Shown in pieces: positions 8,443 through 16,411 of a stretch of 64,000 bases of DNA; position 1 is the stretch's first letter, and each line of letters starts with the position of its first letter. Location: the NCBI RefSeq assembly GCF_008086615.1, contig NZ_RXYB01000007.1, forward strand, positions 1-64,000. Reading direction: 5' to 3'. Below the pieces are notes generated by a model. That model did not search any database. It was not told where the DNA came from and saw nothing but the letters and a program-made list of their open reading frames with translations. This DNA comes from Acetobacterium tundrae. Its GTDB lineage: Bacteria; Bacillota; Clostridia; Eubacteriales; Eubacteriaceae. Both the position numbers and the translations under genes were made by a program.

Positions 8443-8871
8443 CTAATATAAAGCTTTCTTTTTTGATAAAACAACTTTAAATTTCCAGCCATTTTCTTTG
8501 GCTGCAGATTTTATAATTTGATTGAGCTTTCCTATATCAAAGTCATATTCGTAAGCTTTTCCATCGGTACTATACTGCACTGCCTTGACCTTCCGTGATA
8601 ATGTAGATCCGTTTTGTGAAAAACTATCCTTTGTGAATCCAAATGAAAAGCCACTCTTAATTTCTTTGGTTAATTCCCAAAAATTGATGGTTTTTTCTTT
8701 TTCATTGAATAAAACAGCATTTTCATAATGAATTTTTATTTTCCCAGTTGGATGTTTTACATCTAACAATTCCTGATCAACAGCAATATCTGATGAACCG
8801 CCAATTTCAGGGACGATTCCAATAGCCGCATATTGTTTAGCAATACTATCGATCATTTCTTTTTTTTCCAT
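8443..8871 (-). CDS. Unknown 142-residue cytoplasmic protein
   Basis: I do not recognise a family. The protein is soluble, Lys-rich, without signal peptide or membrane segment, and ends in a basic KVVLSKKKALY tail. AAGGTGATAAA precedes the ATG, which supports a real gene. It lies 26 bases after the lipoprotein gene and shares its terminator, so the two probably form one transcript and may act together at the envelope. Several YxxD/F stretches suggest beta strands. Confidence 0.7.
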   Translation of the reverse strand: MEKKEMIDSIAKQYAAIGIVPEIGGSSDIAVDQELLDVKHPTGKIKIHYENAVLFNEKEKTINFWELTKEIKSGFSFGFTKDSFSQNGSTLSRKVKAVQYSTDGKAYEYDFDIGKLNQIIKSAAKENGWKFKVVLSKKKALY

Positions 8872-8897
8872 TTTATCACCTTCTTCACATTAAATTC

Positions 8898-9317
8898 TTA
8901 TTTAACCACAAATTCATTAACCGTGTCCGGTGTATCACGTTCATCAATATAGATCTCTACTGAATAGTTACCCGGCTGGGTGACAAGTGCTGCCGGCAAA
9001 TAACCGGCCAGAGGTGCATCGCTAACATTTCCATTTGTAATGGTTATGGAATCTACTTTCTGTCCTTCATAATACCATACAAAGGTAATATTCGTATCGT
9101 TCGGTGCATTTTTCAACTCTGCAGCTACATAAACATCGCTATTAACAGGAAATTCTGTCACATTATCAATGGGGGCATAACTATCATCAATACCTGTTGT
9201 CATTACCGCATTGCTTACTTTCGCGGTAGTAGCACTGCAACTCGCTCCCATAAATAGCATCGAAACCATAAGAACAGTGATTGCCAATAAATATCCTGCA
9301 ATTTTAGTCATTTTCAT
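8898..9317 (-). CDS. Small secreted lipoprotein with a beta-sandwich-like domain
   Basis: A 139-residue protein with a signal peptide (KITG-like basic start, hydrophobic residues to about 25) and a lipobox ending in GASC at about residues 24-27, so it is probably membrane-anchored. The mature part is rich in Val, Thr and Asn and ends like an immunoglobulin-like sandwich domain (YSVEIYIDERDTPDTVNEF). GGAGG lies eight bases before the ATG. It is transcribed with the following unknown gene. A leader of up to about 200 bases with possible structure lies in front. Function unknown; a surface-protein or polymer-binding role is possible. Confidence 0.75.
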   Translation of the reverse strand: MKMTKIAGYLLAITVLMVSMLFMGASCSATTAKVSNAVMTTGIDDSYAPIDNVTEFPVNSDVYVAAELKNAPNDTNITFVWYYEGQKVDSITITNGNVSDAPLAGYLPAALVTQPGNYSVEIYIDERDTPDTVNEFVVK

Positions 9318-9538
9318 GCTTGTTTCCTCCTAATTGATTAATTTTTATAATATTAATCATATTTTGTCTTGCGGCTACTGGCTAAACAAAACACTTTACA
9401 AACGATTACATCACCTATCCCGACCTTCAGCCTTCTAAATTGTTTTACCTCCTTTTTCATTTCTATCTTTCTTTGTGTGATTTTTACCCTTTTATCATCG
9501 AAAAAAACAGAATTGTTCAATTATTTCTTAAGCAACCT
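9318..9538 (-). promoter_or_regulatory. Gene-free leader region of the lipoprotein gene, possibly structured
   Basis: No convincing gene is seen in this stretch. On the minus strand GGCTGAA can pair with TTTAGCC (7 bp, one G-U), closing a region of about 75 bases, and a small GATTAAT/ATTAATC repeat lies next to the ribosome site. A 35-codon minus-strand frame exists but lacks a clear ribosome site before its ATG. No known riboswitch consensus was recognised. Confidence 0.3.
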
Positions 9539-9593
9539 AAAAAACAACCTTAAATACTTTTTCTGCAAAAAAAGTAATTTAAAGTTGTTTTTT
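9539..9593. terminator. Long AT-rich terminator hairpin after mtnK
   Basis: An imperfect inverted repeat of about 24 bases per arm (AACAAC...GTTGTT outer, CTTTTT...AAAAAG inner) ends with U runs on both strands. It lies 48 bases beyond the mtnK stop on the minus strand. Confidence 0.65.
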
Positions 9594-9641
9594 ATAAATT
9601 ATTCAAGCTTATTTAATGATTATTTCTCCACCGTCAGTCTA

Positions 9642-10937
9642 TTATTTTATATGAATTCTAGATAAATCCTGTCCTTTTAAGGCCTTCATTACATCAAAAT
9701 AACGATAGGTAATTGTTTCGATTATTTTGATGATGTCCTCAACCGTATTCACTTCTTCATGTCTCATAATTAATGCATCAGCAATAAGTAACGAAAGCCG
9801 CCTTGCGCAATTACGGCTGAAAGGATTTTTTAACGCATCAAAATCCGGTAAAGGAAGCAGCCCTGCGACCCGACTGACAATTTGGCAACCTGCAAATCCG
9901 CATACTTCTTTAACGTAATTCTTAAGAACAACCTCCCGATATTCGGGATACCCCCGATAGATGGGTTTTGCATCTTTATCCCAGCATTCAGAATAGACCC
10001 TGATATATTCATTGACCACAGCGCTTATGTAACCCATAATTTCTTTTCGATAGGCTTTTCGAGATTCCCGGGTCCCTTCCGTATGATGGAACCAGGCAAT
10101 ATATTCATAAATCAAATTTCCGATAAGATACCCTGTATCCGATGACAGCGGTCCCATAAAAGGATACTCCATATCGATGACTTTCATCTCATTTTCGCCA
10201 ATCATGATATTTGACGTATGCAAGTCGCCATGAACTAAACACTCGCTTCTTTTCATGTAAATGGCACGAAGCTTTAACAATTCCACCCGGACTTCCCGTT
10301 TATCCCAAAACAATTCAGCCATCGCTAAATGATTGGGGTCAACTTCCGAAATCTTCTCAAGCTTTTCATTGTCTGATGGATATCTTTTTAAAAATTGGCC
10401 GGTTTCCATGATTTGTCGCATTTCTGGGTTCATGAACTTACATTCCAGCGCTTTGTGCGCGATCTGATCTAAATAAATTTCCGATGTATAAAAATTTGAT
10501 TTTGCAATATATTCCCCAATTTTTTTGGGGAATTCAGGGAACGATTTTCCCTTAATTAATTCAAAACGCATAATTTTCAGGCGACTGCAATCTTCATAAA
10601 CAAATAAATTGTTTTGCGGATCGACATGATACATTTCCGGCAAATATTCCGGGGTGATTGCCGCCCTCAGCTTAATAATTGCCGCTTCGGTCTGATTTCG
10701 TTTTGTCGTCAGTTTTGCCGCTTTTCCAAAAATGCGCATATAGGGCTTAGCCTGCTTTACAATAACTGATTTTCCGGTTTTATCCCAAACCCGATAAATG
10801 TGATTGACAAAACCGTCCCCGTCTTCTTCTTCGCCGCCGATTTCATAGACATCAAGGATTGCCTCTGCGGGAAAAATGTTCGTATATGCTTTTATATATT
10901 CAATGACTGTTTCCGGATTCAAATCGCTGTAGAACAT
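9642..10937 (-). CDS. mtnK: S-methyl-5-thioribose kinase
   Basis: A 431-residue protein-kinase-like enzyme matching MtnK rather than aminoglycoside kinases. The catalytic loop is VHGDLHTSN (about 235-243). The metal-binding DxE is seen as VIDMEYPFMGP (D255, E257), which is the MtnK signature in place of DFG. The C-terminal block GFAGCQIVSRVAGLL also matches the family. It is about 30 residues longer than Bacillus MtnK. It phosphorylates methylthioribose, made from methylthioadenosine, to methylthioribose 1-phosphate. GAGG precedes the ATG. MtnA and an MTA nucleosidase are not in the window, but the RLP-cupin pair 8 kb away and SpeE at 38 kb are functionally linked. Confidence 0.88.
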   Translation of the reverse strand: MFYSDLNPETVIEYIKAYTNIFPAEAILDVYEIGGEEEDGDGFVNHIYRVWDKTGKSVIVKQAKPYMRIFGKAAKLTTKRNQTEAAIIKLRAAITPEYLPEMYHVDPQNNLFVYEDCSRLKIMRFELIKGKSFPEFPKKIGEYIAKSNFYTSEIYLDQIAHKALECKFMNPEMRQIMETGQFLKRYPSDNEKLEKISEVDPNHLAMAELFWDKREVRVELLKLRAIYMKRSECLVHGDLHTSNIMIGENEMKVIDMEYPFMGPLSSDTGYLIGNLIYEYIAWFHHTEGTRESRKAYRKEIMGYISAVVNEYIRVYSECWDKDAKPIYRGYPEYREVVLKNYVKEVCGFAGCQIVSRVAGLLPLPDFDALKNPFSRNCARRLSLLIADALIMRHEEVNTVEDIIKIIETITYRYFDVMKALKGQDLSRIHIK

Positions 10938-11057
10938 ATCTTACCTCGCATCATTTTACTTGATAACCATTTTTATTCATTCTATCATGATCGTGAGTCT
11001 AATGAAATGAACTATTTATTTCAATAATGCGATTTTTTTGCATATTCACCTTATAAT

Positions 11058-11831
11058 CTAGCTTTTTAAACGATCATATGAATCAAATGCCTTTTTCCGG
11101 GTTAAAAGAATTGATAAATGAATGCCAAAGTATCGAGAGATTAAGATCGCCGCCATAATTACAATTTGGTAAACAATCGCCGTCATCGGCATGGAACCAC
11201 CTAAAATTTGACCCGTCATCATGCCGGGAAGCGAAACCAAACCGATCGTTTCCGTTGTCGCAATGGTAGGGTTTAAACAAGCTATAACCGCTTCTTTGTA
11301 CCAGGGCAGCGTTGCTTCCCATTGATTGGCAGACAAAGCTAACCGGTAATGATATTCTCGTTCATTTTTTTTCAATCCATTATAGAAGGTATTGATCCCA
11401 ATGATATTCCCGCTTAAACTATTACCCAATAGCATTCCCATTAAAGGAATATAATATTGGGCATCAAAAATGTTATTGAGTCCAATAACAAATTGATTAA
11501 TAAAAAGAATCATGATCATATTGGGAATTCCAAAGCCCAGTAAAATAGGGATTAGTTGGCTCTTTAAGGTTAATCCGCAGGTTTTTACCGTTGACAAAGC
11601 AGCTGCTGAAATCATAAAAAGAATGTAGGCTGAATTTACCCAGGGGTTATTAAAAAGAAAAATATATTGAAGAAAAAATCCGACTAAAACTAATTGAATC
11701 GTCATCCGAAATACAGCATAAATAAAGCGTTTATTTATGTTTATTCGCATCTTGTAATTGATTATTACGAGTGGAATCATAAAAACAAGTAAATAAAAAG
11801 GTGTGTAAAATGATATTTCCTGAACGCCCAT
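11058..11831 (-). CDS. fetB: FetB-type ABC exporter permease (UPF0014)
   Basis: A membrane protein of about 257 residues with about seven hydrophobic segments and the UPF0014 block TIATTETIGLVSLPGMMTGQ. FetB forms an ABC exporter with FetA, linked in E. coli to iron export and oxidative stress resistance. The ATG at 11831 overlaps the fetA stop as TAATG, with GGAGG about ten bases before; the longer open frame would begin with TTG at 11837. The pairing with fetA is clear; the exported metal is inferred from the family. Confidence 0.88.
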   Translation of the reverse strand: MGVQEISFYTPFYLLVFMIPLVIINYKMRININKRFIYAVFRMTIQLVLVGFFLQYIFLFNNPWVNSAYILFMISAAALSTVKTCGLTLKSQLIPILLGFGIPNMIMILFINQFVIGLNNIFDAQYYIPLMGMLLGNSLSGNIIGINTFYNGLKKNEREYHYRLALSANQWEATLPWYKEAVIACLNPTIATTETIGLVSLPGMMTGQILGGSMPMTAIVYQIVIMAAILISRYFGIHLSILLTRKKAFDSYDRLKS

Positions 11832-12460
11832 TACCAAGACACCTCCGTTAGCCCCCGGCCATGATAGACATCATCGTGTGATACAATCAGCATCGTCTTA
11901 TCATAGCGCAATAAGATATCCACAATCTTTTTCTTGAGTTCTAAGTCCAACCCCGTTGTGATTTCATCCAATATCAAAATATCACGATCCAACAGAATTC
12001 CCATGATGATTGCCAATCGCTGACGTTCACCACCGGAAAGGGAATTCACATCTTTTTCAATTGTATCCGATGGCAGTAAAAAATCATCAAGCCACTTTAT
12101 TAAATGCTCTTTTGTGTATTTCAAATGACGATTAGCCTGAAATTTAAATACTTCATCGAATACTTCGCCGACAATTCCTTTTGGGATGTCGGCATCTTGA
12201 CTCACATAGGCTATTTTCTTTCGAATAAGATTGACCGTATCCCCGGATAATTTCATTTCATCAACAAAAATTTCACCATTATCCGGAATAACAAAACCTA
12301 ACAGCATTTTAACCAGGGACGTTTTTCCGCTTCCCGACGGTGCTGATAAAAGGACTTTTTCATTCTTATTTATTTCAAGATTGAATCCTGAAATAATCGT
12401 CCTTTCATCAAATTTCAAATCAATATTTCGATATTCAACCAGCGGCATTTTTATCGCCAT
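11831..12460 (-). CDS. fetA: FetA-type ABC exporter ATP-binding protein
   Basis: A 209-residue ABC ATPase with Walker A SAPSGSGKTS (about 41-50), signature LSGGERQRLA and Walker B DRDILILDEIT, followed by the H-loop VSHDD. It is short for an ABC ATPase, as FetA proteins are. It overlaps the upstream nitroreductase gene by ten bases and the downstream fetB by three, so the three genes are one translationally coupled unit. It probably powers metal export with FetB. ATG 12460 is used; an internal ATG at 12448 is possible. Confidence 0.9.
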   Translation of the reverse strand: MAIKMPLVEYRNIDLKFDERTIISGFNLEINKNEKVLLSAPSGSGKTSLVKMLLGFVIPDNGEIFVDEMKLSGDTVNLIRKKIAYVSQDADIPKGIVGEVFDEVFKFQANRHLKYTKEHLIKWLDDFLLPSDTIEKDVNSLSGGERQRLAIIMGILLDRDILILDEITTGLDLELKKKIVDILLRYDKTMLIVSHDDVYHGRGLTEVSW

Positions 12461-13275
12461 GAAATTTCCGGTTTTTTACGTGGCACGGTTCGCTGATATT
12501 CAACTCCCGGATAACCGATAACCAAACAGGCGATGATCTTTTTTGCATTGTCTTCAAGACCTAAAAAGGCCCTGATCTTTTCACTATTGTTGGCAGCACG
12601 AACAAAAAAACCGCTGTAAAACATTCCCAAGCCCTGGGCCTGAGTCATTAATTCCATTGATGATGCCGCCAAACCTCCATCAATCGGAGAATCGGAAACA
12701 ACCAATATAACATTAGGTGCTTTAAAAAACAAACTTGTCGGCTGCTCCGGTTTTTCCAGATAGTCCTCATACATTTTCATCCATCGCTTCGCATAAAATA
12801 AAACCAATGGTGTTTCATTCTCTTTGTTTTTCAAATAGCCTTTTCCAATCTGAGCCAGGCTTTCCAAAGCCAACTTTGTCAGTTCAGGAAGCCCCTCTTG
12901 AACAACAATATAAGATACCGGCTGGCGGTTGCTTCCCGTCGGTGTAAAACGGCCGGCTTCAATAATCTGTTCGATCTTGTTTTTCTCCACCGGTTTATCT
13001 TTAAATTGACGAACCGCCCGTCTGAATTTAATAAAATTGAGCAGCTTTTCTGAGCCTATCGCAAAACTCTCGGCATCATATTCTTTCACCTCTGTCATGT
13101 CGTAATCCGTTATGCTCACGGCATTGACCGGACAAATGGCAATACAATGCCCACATTTTATACAATTGACATTTTTAGGTTCGGCCTTATCATTCTTGAC
13201 AACAATATCCTGTGGAAAGCAGTCCTCGACACATTTTTCACAGCCAATACATTTTTCCTGATTAATCTCAATCAT
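12451..13275 (-). CDS. Ferredoxin-nitroreductase fusion protein
   Basis: A 274-residue protein. The first 60 residues carry two [4Fe-4S] motifs (CIGCEKCVEDCFP and CIKCGHCIAICP), and the remainder is a nitroreductase-family FMN domain beginning around RRAVRQFKDKPV. Such proteins couple ferredoxin-type electrons to reduction of nitro compounds, quinones or other acceptors; the physiological substrate is unknown. GGGAGG precedes the ATG. It is coupled to fetAB, which suggests a role in iron or redox stress. Confidence 0.9.
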   Translation of the reverse strand: MIEINQEKCIGCEKCVEDCFPQDIVVKNDKAEPKNVNCIKCGHCIAICPVNAVSITDYDMTEVKEYDAESFAIGSEKLLNFIKFRRAVRQFKDKPVEKNKIEQIIEAGRFTPTGSNRQPVSYIVVQEGLPELTKLALESLAQIGKGYLKNKENETPLVLFYAKRWMKMYEDYLEKPEQPTSLFFKAPNVILVVSDSPIDGGLAASSMELMTQAQGLGMFYSGFFVRAANNSEKIRAFLGLEDNAKKIIACLVIGYPGVEYQRTVPRKKPEISWR

Positions 13276-13335
13276 TTTTGCCTCCCTTAATATATTAATC
13301 TTTTTCAGTGCCTGCAGCGAATTGAAAATCCCGGT

Positions 13336-14169
13336 TTATAATTGACCGGCGATTAAGAAATAGGCTAACACAATCACCCCTAATACGATTCTGTACCATC
13401 CAAAAATCTTGAAGTTATTCTTTTTAATATAGTTCATTAAGAACTTAATCGCTAGTATTGACGTTAGAAAAGCGGTAACCATTCCGACCAGCAGAATAAC
13501 CACTTCCCAACCGGTAAAAGCAAATCCGAACTGAACGAGTTTTAAAAAGCTTATCCCAAACATAACCGGAATGGCCATGAAGAAAGTAAATTCTGCCGCA
13601 ATCGTTCGGGATGTTCCCAGAATCATACCGCCAATAATTGTCACTCCGGAACGGGAAGTCCCTGGTATAATCGATAATGCCTGAAACAAACCAATCAACA
13701 ATGCAGTTTTATAAGTAATCTCGGGTAATTTGACGATTTCCGGTTTTCGTTTTTTGTTGTAATTCTCAACCACAATAAAGAGAATCCCATAAAAAATCAA
13801 CATTGCTGAAACGGTTATTGGATTCATGAACAATTCATCAATGATCTTGTTAAGCAATACATATATCACGATTCCTGGCAGACAGGCCACCACAATTTTC
13901 GACCACAGTATTGCAATGTTTTTCCTTACCACCAACTTTTTGTCCTTGTATGTAAATGGCACCAATTTGTGCCAGTAAATATAGACAACTGCTAAAATCG
14001 CCCCTAATTGAATCACATATAGGAACATCTTTATGAACGAATCCGACATGTTCAGTTTTATAAACTCGTCCACTAAAATCATATGTCCGGTACTGCTAAT
14101 CGGCAACCACTCGGTTATCCCTTCTACAATGCCCAGAATGATGGCTTTTAAAATCTCTATAAATCCCAT
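13336..14169 (-). CDS. uppP: Undecaprenyl-diphosphatase
   Basis: A 277-residue polytopic membrane protein of the BacA/UppP family. Its two signature motifs are EGITEWLPISSTGHM near residues 16-30 and PGTSRSGVTIIGG near 170. It dephosphorylates undecaprenyl pyrophosphate to recycle the cell-wall lipid carrier and gives some bacitracin resistance. AGAGAGGG precedes the ATG. It lies 60 bases upstream of the nitroreductase gene on the same strand, so readthrough is possible. Confidence 0.95.
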   Translation of the reverse strand: MGFIEILKAIILGIVEGITEWLPISSTGHMILVDEFIKLNMSDSFIKMFLYVIQLGAILAVVYIYWHKLVPFTYKDKKLVVRKNIAILWSKIVVACLPGIVIYVLLNKIIDELFMNPITVSAMLIFYGILFIVVENYNKKRKPEIVKLPEITYKTALLIGLFQALSIIPGTSRSGVTIIGGMILGTSRTIAAEFTFFMAIPVMFGISFLKLVQFGFAFTGWEVVILLVGMVTAFLTSILAIKFLMNYIKKNNFKIFGWYRIVLGVIVLAYFLIAGQL

Positions 14170-14333
14170 ATTTCCCTCTCTTTTGTCCTTATTTATAACG
14201 TCCTTAATCTCTTTAGTCAGATGTTTTTCTATTTAACTGTTGAGATAATAAACTGCTAACATTAATATTACTTTTTAATGCAAAAAATTACAACTTTTTT
14301 TAATATATTTAAGCTAATATTTCAAAAAAGAAT

Positions 14334-14368
14334 GGTGCCGACTCAATTGAGACGGCACCGCTTTTTTT
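14334..14368. terminator. Strong terminator after the serpin gene
   Basis: GGTGCCG/CGGCACC arms (14334-14340, 14353-14359) extend inward through CTCAATTGAG after one mismatch. U runs exist on both sides (14362-14368 on plus, CUUUUUU on minus). It ends the serpin transcript on the minus strand. Confidence 0.88.
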
Positions 14369-14382
14369 CTGACAACAGACTA

Positions 14383-15627
14383 TTAGTTGCTGGGATTTTG
14401 GACTGCACCCATAAAAACAATCGCCCCGGTCTGACTGTCCTGAATGGCATAAAAGAAAGGACGGTTGAATTTCAGTTCAAAATCATACTCCGGCATGCTG
14501 GTAGCCGTCATTCCCGTCGAGGTTACCGCTGCTGCTTCTGTACCTGCCTCATCCACTTGAAGAAAGGTTTTATGTTTGACTTCACTGATGAAAATATTTT
14601 GGCTGGAATCACCGGTCGCCATCCCGGAGAAATCTGCCTTACCACTTTCAAAAGCGATACCCAATCCTAAATTTGTCAACGCTTGATTTAAAGTCTTTTC
14701 GTATGCTATTGAAAATTTCGGAAGCATGAGGGTCCCCTGTTTTTCCTCAAAAGAGGAAAGCCAACCGGCCCAGTTTTCGCTGTTAAGCTGGCTCTGGAAT
14801 TGCTCCAGACTTGAGTCTTCATCCGGCAGGAAGAGAACCATCGCCATTCGATCTTCCTCCCCATAAGGCAAACGCAGCGCTTGAAAGTTCTGGCCTTTAA
14901 AATAGCTGAAAGAGCCACTCTGATACATCGTGGGCACCGTCACCGACTGATCATCTTGGGTAAAAAATGTTTGGTCAGATGTCAAATTCTTATCAAACTG
15001 GTGGGTCCATTCGCCTTTAAAATAAACGGCATTGATAAGAAACAGAATACTTGAAGGATCAACCGGCGGCTCCACAATTTCTGTAATCAACCCCTGGGTA
15101 TTTTTCTTAACCCATTTGTTGATGATATTGGCTGCATTGGAATCGTTAAAGTCCAACTTCTGACTAGCGGCATGATAAAAAGCTTCAACATTATTTGTAA
15201 ATTCAGAAGCGAATTCAAAATCCTGATTCAGCCAGACGGAATTGGCAATACTCAGTGTCACCTTTGGATCTGCCGTGCTTAACAGATAAAGAAGGGCCTG
15301 GTTATTCTTGTTCAGTTCTTCAATCTCATAACCTTTTACTTTTAATACCTCAGCCATCGCTTCTTTTGTATCTCCCTGAGCGCCATTATATGCCATAGTT
15401 AAATCCATGGCGACACTGGTCGGTGAAATCATGATGTTTTCACCGTCACTGGAGAGTTCTCGATAGAGATTAAAACCGAAATCATTGTTTTTATCTGCTA
15501 TGGTTTTTTGAAAAGAATTAAGAATGCTGTCACTAGGTTTAGGTACTGCAGACGTCTGATTTTCGCAACCTGATAGCAGTAAACTGGCTGTTATCAGCCC
15601 AGCTATAACTGATTTTTTCATTTCCAT
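14383..15627 (-). CDS. Serpin-family protease inhibitor, lipoprotein
   Basis: A 414-residue serpin. The signal peptide ends in the lipobox LLLSGC (Cys21), so the protein should be anchored outside the membrane. Serpin landmarks include NAVYFKGEWTHQF (about 199-211), LPKFSI (302-307) and NRPFFYAI near the C terminus. The reactive-centre hinge is G362-T-E-A-A-A367, small residues typical of inhibitory serpins. Counting from the hinge Gly puts P1-P1' at about Thr376-Ser377, so a neutral-residue protease is a plausible target. AGGAG precedes the first ATG. Bacterial serpins are uncommon; a role in protecting surface proteins or a cell-surface complex is inferred. Confidence 0.93.
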   Translation of the reverse strand: MEMKKSVIAGLITASLLLSGCENQTSAVPKPSDSILNSFQKTIADKNNDFGFNLYRELSSDGENIMISPTSVAMDLTMAYNGAQGDTKEAMAEVLKVKGYEIEELNKNNQALLYLLSTADPKVTLSIANSVWLNQDFEFASEFTNNVEAFYHAASQKLDFNDSNAANIINKWVKKNTQGLITEIVEPPVDPSSILFLINAVYFKGEWTHQFDKNLTSDQTFFTQDDQSVTVPTMYQSGSFSYFKGQNFQALRLPYGEEDRMAMVLFLPDEDSSLEQFQSQLNSENWAGWLSSFEEKQGTLMLPKFSIAYEKTLNQALTNLGLGIAFESGKADFSGMATGDSSQNIFISEVKHKTFLQVDEAGTEAAAVTSTGMTATSMPEYDFELKFNRPFFYAIQDSQTGAIVFMGAVQNPSN

Positions 15628-15718
15628 ATAATCTCCTTTCTCACGATTCTACAGAATTGCATGTCCATATTATTGCTTTCCTGAACTGCAGAATTTTAAA
15701 ATTCATCCAACCGGGTAA

Positions 15719-16291
15719 TTAAAAAAAGTCGACCTTTCCGGTACTTATATCATATTTCGCCCCAAACACCTTAACACTTTCCGCCTCCACCAGTTCATTA
15801 ACCAACTTACTACTTAAAATTCGGTTCCTGCTGTTTTCAATATTAAGCCGCTCACAGATACTGACATCTGCTTCCTCTTTAAGGGCTGGTTTTATTTCAT
15901 CAATTATCGATTGGATATGCCCTTCTCCATGTCCGAACATAGCGGCTGAAACAGCTCCGCAATGATTATGCCCCAATACGATAACAACACGTACCCCTAA
16001 ATGTCCGACTGCATATTCAATGCTTCCTAATTCAAAATCACCAATGACGTTCCCTGCTGTTCTGATTACAAAAAGTTCACCGATACCGGCAGAAAAAATA
16101 TGCTCCGGGGGCACCCGGGAATCCGAGCAGGTAACAATCACCGCATCCGGTTTTTGTCCATCCCGGGAAGTTGTTGTCCTGACGAAACTAGAAATATCGC
16201 CATGGTTCTTCTCTAGTTTTGTAAAATTTTCATTGCCTTTTTTCAGTGTTTCAATTACTGTTTCAATTCCCTTTATTCCCATTGTATCCAC
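15719..16291 (-). CDS. Beta-class carbonic anhydrase
   Basis: A 190-residue beta-carbonic anhydrase with the zinc and catalytic motifs CSDSR (C55, D57, R59) and HNHC (H108, C111). It interconverts CO2 and bicarbonate in the cytoplasm, useful to an organism that fixes CO2 and needs bicarbonate. The start is either GTG 16291, with AAGG seven bases before, or ATG 16282. No operon partner is obvious; serpin and response-regulator genes flank it. Confidence 0.93.
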   Translation of the reverse strand: MDTMGIKGIETVIETLKKGNENFTKLEKNHGDISSFVRTTTSRDGQKPDAVIVTCSDSRVPPEHIFSAGIGELFVIRTAGNVIGDFELGSIEYAVGHLGVRVVIVLGHNHCGAVSAAMFGHGEGHIQSIIDEIKPALKEEADVSICERLNIENSRNRILSSKLVNELVEAESVKVFGAKYDISTGKVDFF

Positions 16292-16411
16292 TCACTAACC
16301 TTTTTCAAATTTTTTTCGCTATTATAAACACTTGTTAAAATTCATTGGAATTTAAATTTCAGGCATCATTTTTTTCTATGCTTAACGCCCAAGTTTTCTC
16401 TGCATTTTTTC

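Noticed and set aside
9369-9665. 98-codon plus-strand frame
   Set aside because: It is low-complexity, lacks a ribosome site, and covers the terminator hairpin of mtnK on the other strand.
9642-10937. Aminoglycoside phosphotransferase
   Set aside because: The fold is shared, but the DxE metal motif and the GFAGC C-terminal block match methylthioribose kinase.
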